64,000 nucleotides of DNA from Chinchilla lanigera (taxonomy: Eukaryota > Chordata > Mammalia > Rodentia > Chinchillidae): NCBI RefSeq assembly GCF_000276665.1, contig NW_004955418.1, positions 111,624 to 175,623 on the forward strand. Direction: 5' to 3'. The translations under genes and the position numbers were made by a program. The notes below the pieces were generated by a model that ran no database searches, had not been told where the DNA came from, and worked only from the letters and a program-made list of their open reading frames with translations. Positions 42,801 to 57,800 of this stretch are shown here, in pieces (positions within the stretch are counted from its first letter, which is position 1; each line of letters begins with the position of its first letter).

Positions 42801-45800
42801 CTGTTGCAGTCTGTGCTGTCCAAATTATCCGAATCACTATTCCCGCCTGCACCACCGCCTCTAGGCTCCCCATTTATTTTATTTTTATCTGCTTTTTGTT
42901 GTGCTAAAGATATATGTTGTTCTGGTAAAATTAAATGTGCTGTCGGAGGGGTCTCTTTCGTTTTATTCTTCTTGTTTTTCCGATTGGTGCTGGGTGTTGT
43001 CACCACGTTGGCCCTTTTTTTCCCAAACACATTTGTGAATGTGGCAGATGTTGCAGAAATTCCAATTGTGGTGGTGGTGGTTGCACTAGGAGGGTCTATG
43101 GGGACTTCTTGCTCCACTAGAATTACAAACACAGATAAAAGGCACATTAAGAGCCACAGATCTTAGAACAAATTGTGATAAAACGTAGTAATTTATAATA
43201 ATTCAATCCGTTAGGCCGTAGTTCCCCTTTGCCACTGTTCACTAATAAGTAATCTTGGCTATTACTAGAACTAATATATGATATAGTCTAGTATCTAAGT
43301 TGATATACACATTATACACCATTAATATGGTAAACTCTGAAATGCTAGCTTATGAGCTACGCAAAAAACAAAATTTAGAAAATTTTTCAAATAGTATTTC
43401 AGAACTAGAATTCAAGTAACATTATTTGCTTACTACAAGCACCAGCAGATGGCACCATAAACAAGTCTGAGAGTAATGAACCCGTCTCTCTTAACCTGTC
43501 TACCTGCTATAGTTCAAGCTTGAACCTTAGTGATGATTTATGGAGCAACTGAATCTTTTCCTCCTTTCTAAGCAGAGGAGCTAGAGATAGAGAAGAACCT
43601 GAAGCAAGGCTGGCGAACTCCTATACTGTATTTTTTTTTTTTTTCTTTTTCCCAGACAGAGTCTTGCTGTACATTCCAGACTGGCCTTGAACTCACTGTG
43701 GACCCCAGACTGGGTTGAAACTCATGGCGATCTTCCTGCCTCAGCCTCCCAAGTGCTGGGATTACAGGCATGTGCCACCATACCTGGCCCCTATATTGTA
43801 TTGCTTTTAATATAAACATGTTTCAGAAGGTGACTTAAATTATAATTGAACTACTTCAAATTACATGCTTGCCTTCCCACCTCTGTTTATATGTATCAAC
43901 TTATAATGTAAAACACTTGGAATTATTTACTACCATGGTCAGTTGTTGATTTCAGATTAAAATAATCATACAGTTAACTAAAGCAAAAGACACTCATGAT
44001 GAAGAAAACATCATCACTAACTCAGAGGAGTCACTCTTACCATCCTCATCATTCTCCTCTTCATCTTCATCCTCCGGTAGCTCTGAGCTCTCCTTGGGCT
44101 TGCTTTCCTCATCTTCTTCCTGTTTCCTCTTTTGCTCCTCTTTTTTCTTTTTTCTCTTTTCTTTCCTTTTCTCTCTCTTAGCTGCGAGAGCCTGCTTCCT
44201 GCTCTCTTCTCTGGACTGCAGATAAAGTATACCATTGTTATCAATAATGCAGTCATCTACAATAAAGAACGAAATGATACTTTTGTTCATGATACACAGA
44301 GCTTCTTATAGAGATCAGTGTCACAGCACACTTAGAAGAGCAACAATAACCAAACCCACCTAACTGGATATCACCAAACATGAGAACTACTGGACTTCAA
44401 AGGAACCATCAAGAAAGGAAAACTCATAAAATGGGAAAAATTGTAAGTCATACATCTGGTAAGACACATGTACCTAGAATCTATATCTCAATAATGAAAA
44501 GACTACTAAAATTTAGACTGTTAAAGCATTGAGTCATAAATATATATAATTTTTACTTTTCAGTTATTCTTTAATAAAAGACATTTCTCCAAAGAAAATA
44601 TACAAATGGCCAATAAACACATAAAATATAAGTAAGAACCAAAAGGGAAATAGAGGTAAGAAGAAATAGGGAAATAGATCTTTCCCAGATGGGAAGGGAG
44701 TCAAGAAATGGCAGGGGGGAGGGAAGGAGATGGATGAAGGAACTAAGATGCGTTACACACACGCACCAGCTCCACACGTGAAGGAGCGTAAACATTATGT
44801 AGTGTAAATGTAGGAAGCCGGGATGGTGGTGCACGCCTGTAATCCCAGCACTCAGGAGGCTGAGGCAGGAGGATTGTTGTGAGTTCCAGACCAGCCTGGG
44901 CTACAAAGTGAGCTCGAGGCCAGCCTGAACAGCATAGCGAGACCCTGTCTCAAAAAGACAAAATAAAAATAAATATGTACTAATAAAAAAAATTAAATAT
45001 CATCAGCTATCAGGGTAAAGAAAATCAAAATCACAATGAGATAACCATTGATACCCATTAGGATGGCTATAATTAAAAAGGTACTAACAGAGCTGCACGT
45101 GGTGGTACAAACCTATAACCCTGCACTCAGGATGAAGCAGGAGGATTGCTGAGACTTTAAGCCCAGCCTGAACTACATAGTGAGACCTTGTCTTTAAAAA
45201 AAAGGTAATAACAAGCTGGGTGCAGTGGTGTACACCTGAAATACCAGCACTTGAGAGGCTGAAATAAGAGGATGGCAAGTTCAAGTCCCATTTGGGCAAA
45301 TAACAAGACCATGTCTCAAAATAAAAAAAGGGCTGGGAATATAGTTAATCCCCAGCCTGCCCCCCTCCCAAAGTGTGGTGAAGCTGTGGAGAAACTGAAA
45401 ACTTTACACCCTATGGGTAGGACTATAATGTTGACACTCTCCAGGAAAGCAGACCAAGCCTCAGAAAGGCAATCTTTCTAAATTTTTTTTTTTTCCATTA
45501 TGCCACAAATCTTAGGATACCAGTCACTTTCTTTTGAATAGGCAATCTAATAAACAGCTTATATCCTAGATCAGGGTGGCAAACCTGTGGCACGTGTGCC
45601 ACAGCAGACTGTTACTGAAAGCTCTAAAAGGTTCGCCATCACTGACATAGATTTTACACTTAAAAAAATAAATAAATATAAAATAAATAAATAAAGAAGA
45701 TTTCCAATGCTTTACTAATTTCTTTTCTGATTTATAATAAAATCACCTAGGTAACAATGTCATTTGGTAAATTGGGATCTTGCTCAAAATCCAGTCCCTC

Positions 45801-48800
45801 ATTTTATATAATCTCTAAATATTTTTTATGCATAATTCAAACAACCATTTCCTTTAAATCATTAAATAAATCACATTAATCTTAAAGTCATATTTTAAGA
45901 TTATCTGTCACACAGTGACAAGTTTATTCTGGCTGATTTTCAACAACTTGTGATAAGGAACATTATTTTTCCCACTTACCTTTTCCAAGTCCAGTTCCTT
46001 TAATAGAATACTTGCATTCTTATTTGCTTCTGCAGCCTGCTGATCTTTAGCCTTCACAATTGTCTCAACACATTGGTGACATTTTTTCAATAACTCCTAC
46101 AGTGGGAAATGGAATTACATACATATAGTGAGAAATGTAACATAGAATGACCAAATGATAGTGGAGCAACTGAGAAAATCCCAAGTCCAAAGGTTAAAGC
46201 TCCAACAACTGAAAATTCACTCAGCCAAGATAAGCTCTCCTGGGTCTAGTTCCATATCACTCTTTCATCAAAACAGGTACTTTTCCTAAGAAACTTTCTG
46301 ATCAGGTTGGTGGTTTAGTAATCAATTCAGCTTTAGTCAATACTATATGGTCCACAAAAGTAAAAAAATCTCAACATACACTGTCAAAAGTATTATACCA
46401 ATCCACTTTGCAAACGGAGAAAGTAAGGCACAGATGTACGCTTCTGCCTTCTTCAAGGACAGAAAGAACAAGTTCTTAATTCAGTATCTTGGCATATGAG
46501 GTATGATTGAAAAATACAGTGAATGTTGAAACTAAAAATCTATTATAGTAGAAGATACACTGCCATTAATCTCCCTCAGTATTCTCCCTCACTTTAAACA
46601 CACTCAAGGTTCTTGCCCCTTTCTGAAGCAGTTGGGTTAGTCCTCTGTCCTGAGTGTTGTGCTGTCATGGCCGCTTCAAACTCCTGAATTGATTCAAAAC
46701 ATTTACCTTCCAGGCTCATTTTGGGGAACAGCAAGAAGTCACACAGTGCTAGTGCCAGTGAATAAAGTGGAAGAAGACACACTGTAATGTTTTTAGGAAA
46801 TCTGCCTTTCCGTTGGATGGCATCTGGCAGCAGGATTCATCTTATTTTTGATCACATCTTATAAAGACACTCGAGAAGCACTTCCAGAACTATTTCAGTA
46901 AGTGGCAAGAAGGATGGGTTAAGTTTGTTCAAAGTGAGTGTGTGTGTGTGGGGGGGGGGGATATTTTGAGGGAGATTAGTGGCAGTGTCTTGGTTTTTTT
47001 TGTTTGTTTGTTTAATGGCAATGTGTCTTTTGGTGCAACACATTTTAAAAACTTAAACATTCACTATATTCAAGATATGATCACACCCTGTCATTAACAA
47101 ATAACAAAAATGTGACTTAACAGCATAATAAACTTACCTTATCTGTAATTGTTGCGATGTACCTCATACATTCTATATCTGAAGGGAACTGATTGACTTC
47201 CTTCACCAAATACTGAACAACTTTTACATGCCCCTGTGAGAAGCACAACAAAAACCACAAAATCCTTGAAATTTTGCCCATATTCTTAACAACTTATGAC
47301 AAAAAATTCTAAGATAGGTACTAGATTTATTATTTAAATTATTAAAATAAGTATTCAGTTTATAAACAGAAAAATATAAACAGCATGCTCAGGAATATAT
47401 GGTAGACCAAAAAGTATTTCTCTTGAATTTAATATACCCATTTTCTACAGAAAGTAGAAAAACAAAGCCATGTATGGTGGTGCACACCTGTACCTGGGAG
47501 GCTGAGGCAGGAGGATCACTATGAGTTCAAGGCCAGCCTGAGTTTGAGGCTACATAGTGAATTTAAAGCCAACCCGAACTACACAGTGAGATCCTTTCTC
47601 AAAAAAAAAAAAAAAAAAAAAAGCAAGTAGAAAACCTTTCATTGAAAACACAATCTCCTAGAATAATTCTGTCAATAAAATAAAAACTAGAGCAACTCAT
47701 CAAGACCTTGTCTTAAAATTTAAAACAATAAAAATAAAAAGAACTAGGGATATCATTCAGGGCAAGATCCTTGGGTTTGATCTCCTTTACTTGCCTAAAT
47801 ATTAGTAAAATACAACCCAGGAACATGAAATAAGCTTCAGTATAACAAAAAGTATTTTTTAGGTTTCAAAGCATTATTTTAGATCCACCTTACTGAATAA
47901 ATAAGATGGATCATCAGGGACTAAATAATTTGTATAAGTTCTAAGCACATCTATTTTAATATAGCTAAGCTTGCATAGTTTTCCCTCCCATTAAGGTTCT
48001 AAAACATCCTCATAATTACTGATATTTGAAGATAATAGTATATGGTGTATTAACTACTGTTATTCTCCTATTATTGTTATAAATTTATTTTTTCATAAAA
48101 TAACGAAAGTAAAAAAATAAGAAAAAGAATTACTATGACGGAGACAAAACACGAGAAAAGTGGTTGCAAACCTGCTGTTGTGGAAATACTACACACCTTT
48201 ATGGGTATGGGCCATACGGGTGTGCACATGAGTAAGTTAAACTGTATGTCATCTGTCTGTCTATCACCTGCCACTGCTATGCTAGCCTTCAGTAACTTTG
48301 GTGACCACCTAGTTTCTGTGTCAGGCATTGTGCCATACAACTCAGTAGAAATAGTAGTGAAAGATACAGTCCTCTCATGGATTTCCTATTTGTAAAACAG
48401 GGGTAAATAAATGTTTGAATAGTAATTACACACTGGAACAAGGAAAATAAAAATTCAACTACAATGGAGAACTTTTCTTGAGTTGAATATTGGGAAAGAA
48501 TCTGAGAAGTGACACTTAAAATGGAAGTTAAAGCTGGGCATGGTGGTGCATGCCTGTAATCCCAGCATTCAGGAGGCTGAGGCAGGGGGATCACTGTGAG
48601 TTCAAGACCAGCCTAGCCTACAAAGTGAGTTCAAGGCCAGCTTGAACTGCTTAGTGAGACCTTGTCTCAAAAAAGATAGAAAAAAAAAAGCGGGGGAGCT
48701 ACAGATGAGCAAAGAGGTGAACCAGGTTAAAATACAAAACAAAACAACAAAACAAGGGAAAATATCCTAGGGAAAGAAAACCTGTATGTAAAAACCCTTG

Positions 48801-51800
48801 AGGCAGTTAAACATTTAGTGCATTCCAGGCCAGTGACTATCCAATGTAGTGAGCAAGGGGGAAGATAAAGTGAATAATTAGTCTGGGCAGTTAACATGAA
48901 CCACACGTTATACAGAGTTTTGTAGGCCACGTTAAATAGTTTACAGCTTATCATTAATTGCTATGGGAAGACTTTTAAAACTTTTATTAGTACCTGTTTG
49001 CTGTACATAATGATTACATTCATGGTAGGGAATTGGTACATGTATATTACACATCTGAAATTCTTCTCCTTTTCCCCTTCCCTCTAACCCCCTTTTTGCC
49101 AGCATCAGATTCATTTATTTATCTTGAAATCCTTATAAAGTTAATTATCATAAAGGCTTTTTATTTTTTATTTATTTTTTGTCTTTTTGAGACAGGGTCT
49201 CGCTATGCAGTTCAGGCTGTTTTTGAGCTCACTTTGTAGCCCAGGCTGGCCTTGGACTTGCAATGATCTTCCTGTCTCAGCCTCCTGAGCACTAGGATTA
49301 TAGGTGTATACCACCACAACAGGCTAGGCTTCTTAAAATATAGCAGACAAATGGGCATTAATAGGAGGTGTAAGTTTTTATGAAAGTTTACTCTTTTCCC
49401 CTCTCCTCAGGTAGAGAAAATATCCATCTGCATATACTAGCTTTTCTTAAATCTCATGTTTTATGTACAGAAATATAAAACTAGTTAAGACACCAAGTGA
49501 TTCAACAACAAAGTTGTCTACAGTAAACTACCACATAGCTCTTAGGGTTAGCCACACACAAAAAAACGGAAAGACAGCAGTGACTGTTGTACAGAAATAT
49601 ATTCAATTTTCTGAGATTAATTTATCTTTCTCACATGGTTTCAACTTAGAATAGTTTTAAAATTACTCAATTTTCTCTCCTCCTATATCAGATTACCTTG
49701 CGAAATGCAGACATAAGGGGTGTGATTTTCCGGTTATCTGCGGCATCCACATCAGCACCTGCTTGCACAAGCAACTGTACTACATCAAAATGACCGCCAT
49801 TGGATGCCAGCCAGAGTGGGGTGTTTCCCTTCTTGTTACGAACATCGATATGGGCTCCCCTATAAACAAAGCATGTAAATAGATTGTTTCCTATAAGAAA
49901 AGGCCAACATTTTCTTGTTTTCTCTATCATCTTCTATTATCTTGTTTAAAAAATGCAAATAACTTATACTTTAAAATGTCAATAAAGTAGAACAGTTTTA
50001 TTTACTTTAAAGATTTGAAACATGAAAGGAACCACAGGAAATTCTCTCTGTCTGCATATATGTATCTGTATATGTATAGAATATTGCTTACCTGTTAATC
50101 AGGAGCTCACAAAATTTGTAGTGACCTTTGTCTGCTGCTATTGTTAAAGCAGTATCTCTTGAGGAAGGCACAGGAGGGGCATTGACATCTGCTCCTTTAT
50201 CAAGGAGAACTCTTCCAACCTCTGCATATCCTCCAGAAGCAGCTTCCATCAAGGGGGTAAGACCAGTCTGTGTAAGCCAATAAATAATAAATTATGCAAT
50301 TATATTATACAATAGTTCTTTTAAAATCTGTATTAAAAAATAATACACCAAGTTTGATTCCCTGTACCAAAAAAACAAACAAACAAAAAAACCAAAATAA
50401 TATTACAGTCAAAAGTTGCAGAGCCAGGCATGGTGCTACACACCTATCCTCCCAGTACTCGGGAAGCAGAGGCGGAAGGATTGCCACAAGTTTGAAGCCA
50501 GCCTGGGCCACACAGTCAGTTCAGGGCTAACCTGAACTACATAACAAGCCCCTGTCTCAAAATAAAACAAAACAAATAAAAACAAAAAAAGAAAAACTGC
50601 AAGCTGCAAAATCAATAAAAAGGCACTTAGGGCTGAGGAAGGAAAGTAGTAAATCTGTTTTCTTCACTGCCCTAAATAAGTCATACATATGCAAGGTGTA
50701 AATGACTACTGTATAAAGTAATTCTCCAAACCTACACCGAGTCATCAGTTTTAACTTACAACAATTTAAAACACTATACTCAACTTGAGTTGAAATGCCA
50801 TGTTCTTTTTACGAGAACTGTTTCTGAAGTAGCTGATAAATTATAAAATGCTTACCTTTGCCCTATGTTCAACATTGGCTTTGCGGTCCAGAAGCAAACT
50901 CACTACCTCTGCTCGGCCCTGGAAACAGGCCAGGGTGAGGGCTGTGTTCCGATTGGTCTCTATCTGAGCATTAATGTCTGAACCCATATCAAGCAGCAGT
51001 TTCACTGCAGGAACGTGTCCATTCATCGCAGCCAACATCAGGGGAGAAATACCTAGTTTACTCCCAGTCCTAAGGAGAGAAAGATGCTCAGAAAATTAAA
51101 ATAATATGTTATTTATGTTTTTAAAAAAGCATTTGAGACAAAAATGTTTCATTGAAGAGAAACATCTTAGGACTGATGAGTAATTTTATTTGTTTAGACC
51201 AATAAGGAATAGGAAAATCTTACAATTTAAATATAATTCGTACTTAGTATATACAATGAAGTACTTTGTGTAATGTGACCTCTTTAAAAGAAGCCACATC
51301 CAGAGAGTTCATGAACAAAAACCAAATTGCACGTGAAACACTTGAAAGAATCAACAACTGGGATCTCATCCTACTGAAAAGTTTCTGCACATCTAAAGAA
51401 ATCACCAGCAGAGTAAACAGAAAACCCAAACTTGAAAAAAATTTTAGCTGATTGTTCCTCCGACAAAGGGCTTCTAGCTAGAACATATAAAAAATGAAAA
51501 AATATCAGCCCTCCCCAAATTCAAAGACCCAATCCAAAAATGGGCAGCTGAGATGAATACACACTTCTCAGACAAGGAGATACAAACGGCAAATAAATAT
51601 ATGAGAAAATGTTCAACATCATTAGTCATTCGAGAAATGCAAATTAAAACAACACTGAGATTCCACCTTACCCTAGTAAGAATGGCTAGCATTAAGAAAT
51701 CAACCAATAACAAATGCTGGCGAGGCTCTGGAGAAATAGGAACCATTCTCCACTGCTGGTGGGAATGCAGACTGGCAAAACCACTGTGTAAATCAGTTTG

Positions 51801-54800
51801 GAGATTCCTCTGAAAACTAGGTCTAGAGGTCCCATTCAACCCAGCTATCCCCCTGCTGGGTATTTTCCTAGAAGACCTAAAAACATCATATCACAGCGAT
51901 ATATGTGCACCTATGTTCATAGCAGCACAATGTGTAATTGCTAAAATGTGGAAGCAACCCAAATGTCCATCCACCGAGGATTAGATAAGAAAATTGTGGT
52001 ACTTTTATATAATGGAATATTACTCAGCTATAAAGAAAGATAAATTCTTTTATAGGTAAATGGTCACAACTGGAGACCATACTCATAAGTGAAATAAATC
52101 AGACATACATGTGCAAGCACCACACTGTTTCACTACTGTAAAACCTGAAAGAGTTAATTTAAACTAGGAGGTATGACAGACATTGTGAAATGACAGGAAA
52201 ACACTCAAGGGTAAAGGGCAATTGGGATGTGGGAAAAGAGAAGGGAAAGAAGGAGAAATTTTGTATGTATGTATATAAAGGATAGTTAACATAATTGTTC
52301 TACTGTCTTCTATTTCTTTGCTGAAAGAAACTGTCAGTGAGTCCTTGATTGATCAATATTGCATGTCTCTATCTGTATTCATGAGAAACGACTTTGAAGA
52401 TATCAATATGTAATACAACAAGCATTGTTAATTTCCTACCACTTTGTTTGTAACTCTGTATTGTCTGTACTGTTCTTTTGCTATTTTGTAAAATGTTGTC
52501 TGTTAATGTTTTCCTCCTTTTATTTTTAAAATAAAAAAAAAATAAAAGAAGCCACATCACTGAAATAAACTGGGATTATAGGAATGATTTTTTCGAACAA
52601 TGTTTTTTGTCCAAACATTTTGGGGAAGACACAACTCCAGAGCAATAACTTAGCAGTCATGAATAATGAAATGAACAAACAGTGATACCTTGAATTAATT
52701 TCTGCCCCAGCGTTAAGCAGAATCTTAATGATACTGACGTATCCTCCAGATGCAGCTAGGCTCAGGGGTGTATAATCAGACACATTCCTGTGCTCTTTGT
52801 TTGCACCTCGAGCCAGCAGCAAGTCTACCACCTGCAAAGTAGGAACACAGAAACCCAGCTCACAGCAAAGGCTCAACTTATAGTGAAGGAAGCACAAAGA
52901 TACAGGACAGACAACTTCTTTGTCCAAATATGACGGTTTTGTTTTTGACACAGGGCTAGCTATGTAGTTTAAGCTGTCCTTGAACTCACTGTGTTGCACA
53001 GGCTGGCCGTGAACACATGACAATCCGCCTGCCTCAGCCTCCCAAGTGCTGGGATTACAGGCGTGAGCCATTGCACCAGGCTGAATATATTTTAGACTGT
53101 TGAAGAACAGTATTTCCAACCATTGAAGAATGAATTTAAATTTTCTATGTGTTAGAATTACAGTTCATTCAGCCCCAATAAATGTAAGAGTTTTTATTTA
53201 CCCTTAAGGGCAAGAAACAGATTCCTTAAAAGTACATTTACTATGCCCACTGAACTGAACAAAAGTATCCTGCTCCTCAGAAAGTATGTGGAACATGTCA
53301 AAACACATGCACATTTTCTACATGTCACTAAAATACTAATCAAATGCATTTTTAAAAATAAGCTAAATTTTTACAAAGTGAAAATGAACATACCTCCTGA
53401 CGTCCACCAGAACATGCCAGTGAAAGTGGAGTATCCTTAGTTCGCTCAGATTGTGCTTCTATATCCCCGCCTTTATCCAAAAGGATCTCAACAACTCCAA
53501 CATGCCCTGCTGTTGCTGCCAGGATCAGTGGTGTGAAACCTAAATCAGAAATAAAAAAAAGTTTGTGGGTTTTATTTTATTTTAAAGCCACTGCTTTTAA
53601 TTCTCTGTTATTTTATTAAAAAAAAAAAAAAAACAAACAAACAACGAAACTTCAGGGCAGTAACCAGTAACTTTCTAACATAAAACTGCTCTAAAACTAA
53701 TTTGTTAATAACAAAAATATATACATACCTGACAAAATGGAAAGGCTAAGTTAACAAAAACTATTAAAGTATAGAGTCACAGTGAACTCTGATGCATTTA
53801 CATGAACTACCTCATGGTTAAGAAGAGAGGCAGGCATGCTTTTGGTGTGCGTGCATGTGTGTGCGTGTGCACACACATATACTTAACCCAGGTCCTTAAG
53901 CATGCTAGGCAAGACCTCTACTTTTGAGGAACACCCTCAACTCTACAACCTTCACTTGTAATTCATATCTAAAATAAATTTTTGGAGAATTATTTGGCTC
54001 TGTAGATTAATCAATCTGGATATTGCTTCATCTTATCACTACGACAGGGTAAAAATTACTGATAATAAAAAAGCTACAACTGTTTTCTGATGTAACTACT
54101 CAGATTTTATTTGTGATTGACACTTACCTTTTTTGTCTCTGTGCTCAATTTTAGCATCCCGTGCAATAAGTACAGATACAAGTTCTTCATGACCACCAGC
54201 ACAAGCTAGTGTTAATGCTGTGTCATGATTGCTCTCGGTCTAGAAAAAGAAAATAAAAGTTACTTTTATGGGGTTTTTATTTTGTTTTTTTGAGACATGG
54301 TCTCACACGTAGTTTAGCCTGGCCCTGAACTCACTATGTAGCCAAGGCTGGCCTCAAACTCATGGGTGATCCTCCTGGCTCAGCCTCCTAAATGCTGGGA
54401 TTACGGGTGTGTACCAGCAAGTCTGGCCTAAAACTGTTACTTTTTTGTTATAAAAGTTTTCAATTGAAGAGAAAAATATTCATTCATCACAAATGTATAG
54501 TGATAATTTTCATTTTCCAACAAAATTAAAATATGCAAAGTAAGTTTAGAGCAGTCTACTCACATGAGCATCAATGTCAACCGAAGGATACACCAGGGGC
54601 ATAGATAGGGAAACCATATTGCTTGGAGTCTGTGAACAGGATTCAGGTGTAAGACATTCTGTGGTCTGAGAGGAAGTATTTGAACCAGTGGGCACTCTGC
54701 TACTCACAGCTGAAAAACAATATTCATATTGCTAAATTTCATTTTAAAAAGTAAGTGTGTGTGTACATAGAAAAGCACAAAAATCCCAAAATTTTCATAG

Positions 54801-57800
54801 CAGTAATATACTACAGTGGTTAAATCACAAGCTTTGGAATCAGGAAAACCTATAGCTGGATCCCAGTTCTACCACTGACTTTCTGATTTGAGCAAGTAAT
54901 CAAACTTGTCTGAACCTCAGTTTTCTTACATGCAGAATGAGGATAACAATAGTACCCAATAGTACCCAGCTTAGAAAGCTGTTGGAAGGGGCTGGGGATT
55001 TAGCTCAGCAGCAAAGTGCCTGCCTGGCAAGCACAAGGTTGTGAGTTCGATTCCTGGTACCGGAAAGAAAACAAAACAAAACAAAAGAAAGCTGTTGGAA
55101 AGATAACTTGAGATAACGCACATAAAATACCTAACACAGTGCCTGCTATGTAGTGCATATACAATAAACGATAGCTTTTTACATTGTCAGGAGGAGTAAT
55201 ATAGTTTCTAACTATTTTTTAAAAAAGAATTGTATGTCTTCATTTATCTAATAAGATAAAAATATCCTATGGACAATGCAGAATGGAAAAAAAGAGGAAG
55301 GGAAGAAGTTAGAATATTTCTTATACAATAGGGAATATGTGTTTTTAATATTCAGTATTTACTTTCAAAATTTGTTAAAATAAATCAATGTTAGGGAGAA
55401 ACTTTTAAAAAATGAATATTGGGAACTCTACGAACTTAAAAATCTGGTGCTTGAAAAGTTATTGAAAGTTATATCTTTTTTTTGTGTGTGTGTGTGTTTT
55501 GTTTTGAGACAGGGTCTCGCTATGCAGTTCAGGTTGGCCTTGAACTCACTTTGTAGCCCAGGCTGGTCTTGCACTTGCAATGATCCTCCTGCCTCAGCCT
55601 CCCGAGTACTGGGATTACAGGCATGTGCCACCATGCCCAGCTGAAAGTTTTATCTTCTACATCTCTGAATATTTCTAAAATTTTCTAGGGGATGGAACCT
55701 GACCCAGACAGGAGAGAACAGCACCTATCTCAGATGCTGTGACAGTCTGTGAGGCAATGTTATTTAAAGTACTTAACACAGTGTCTGGCACACGATGAAT
55801 GCTCAGTAAGTGTCATTATCAGGTATTCTATAAGACTCACAGTACTATCACTCACTGTATTAAAAGATGAAAACATTACTATTCATTCAAGAAAAAAAAT
55901 CAGAAAAAACAATCATTAATAATATAGAAAAAATGAATCCAGTGAAGACAGTAACCTTTTATTTGCACTCAGATTAAAAGTCAATAAGAAATACACAAGA
56001 CTCAAAGGAAAAGGTGAGCATTTCAAGTGTTGGAAAATGATTTCTCTCTAGCATCTGATATGACTAAATCCCAGTCAAGTATACTGTGCCCCAATGTAAG
56101 GATTGTGATATAACTGATCCCGATCAAGGTTCACAAGTATGAATGACTCAGTTTACTAAGATACTAGTTTAAATAACTTAGAAAGTGTAAAATGCCTGGT
56201 TGTGTTTCTACATACGCTATCTTCTCCACTCCCCACCAATATATAAAACCATCTTGGTAATACAAATTTCGGTAATTTCAGTCACCATATAAATAACTTA
56301 ATTCAACTATTCAGTTACAAATAGGAATGATAATCACATATGTTTGTTTCACCTATAAGAACATACATAATGGAAACAAAATTTTAAAAAATTTTGTTAT
56401 GCAATAAGCACACACTATTCTGTTACACCTCCTCAAAAGAGCTGCTGTGTCTGGTAACTAGCTAAAAAAAAAATACCCCACACTATGCAGATATATAGCA
56501 CTTTACTAACAGTGGATGGTCTGATAACTTTTATGGTATACCTTAGTAAAGAACTACTTTTCTGTCATCATTTGTTTATTCATATTATCTTTTTTATTAT
56601 GAAAAGCAGATATTTAAACATTTTTAAATGGATGGTATGCTACGCTGGAATATGATGCAATGAAAGACTTTTATACAGAGTTAATTTTTAAATATACTTT
56701 TGTGTATTTAACACCTCTTTTACCAAAAATATGTTGTTACATCAGTTATTGTACATTTTTGTACTACATTATCCTAGAAGCATTTTTTCTCCTTGTAATA
56801 ATAACAGTCAGAAACACTCCATAGAAAGTAACTTTAATAGAATTAATTACAAATGAAAAGTTATAAAAATAAAATTAGAAAATAGCAAGAGATTTAAAAG
56901 GTACATGTGGAATAAAGGTTGCAATTTGAGGAACCAGAACTCTGACATTTTTATAAATCCTAAGATGTAGCCTATGTGGAATGAAATATGTCTGAAAATG
57001 ACTAAGACAGACCACTACCACAAAGACTGATATATAATTCAAATTAAATTTGTACAGTATTCTACAATGGAGTATAGAAGAACTAGCAATATTATTCTGG
57101 CTTTATTTACTTTTTTTATGGTATGGGGTATCAAATCCATAGGTGCTTTACCACTGATCTACATCCCTAGTCTTATTTTATTTTTTATTTTGACACAGGG
57201 TCTAAGTTTCACGGGCTGGCCTCAAACTTGTGATGATCTTGTCTCAGTCCCTGCACTAGCTGGGAATACAGGTATGTACCAACACACCCAGATTAACTTG
57301 ATCTATGAAGTTGAAGAAAAAGTTTTATAAGTGTATGGAAGATAGTAAATCTCATTTAAAAATTTTTTATTACCAGGGGTACATACGATACGTTGTGCGG
57401 TTTTTAGAAGAAATTTAATTGGTATACTCTGTTCTATACAACAACTTTAAAGTTTCATTTAAATAAAAGGCTAAAAATAAAATACTCGAATTAATTAGAG
57501 GATTTTTTTTGAGAGGAGAGAAAAAGGCTTGGTATGTATTTTAGGATGGCCTCAAACTCAAGGCAATCCTCCTGCCTCAGCTTCCTGAGTGTTGGGATTA
57601 CAAGGCATGTGCCACCATGCCCTGCTATGTAATGCAAATACTCTCAAAATAGTAGAATTTTATAATTACTTTTTATTCTTTTTTAAAAATTTGATTATTT
57701 TTTTATTCTTAAGCCTACATTGACAACTGCAGGGTTACTTAAACCAACATTTTGTTAAAACTGAAATTTGGCAGATGGGGATATAGCTCATTGGCATAAG

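Larger units (their letters stand above)
44365..45430 (+). mobile_element. Old L1 ORF2 remnant interrupted by SINEs
   Basis: Pieces resembling the L1 ORF2 3' region: 'ggacttcaaaggaaccatca' (about 44390), 'acatttctccaaagaaaata' (44581), 'aatcaaaatcacaatgagat' (45024) and 'gtgaagctgtggagaaactg' (45378). B1-like copies at 44815-44975, 45088-45205 and 45213-45328 interrupt it. Confidence 0.6.

Noticed and set aside
52526..53119. 197-aa minus-strand ORF
   Set aside because: It is a chance fusion of the B1-like SINE at 52925-53085 with the real ANKHD1 exon 52689-52831 and flanking intron; splice sites define the true exon.
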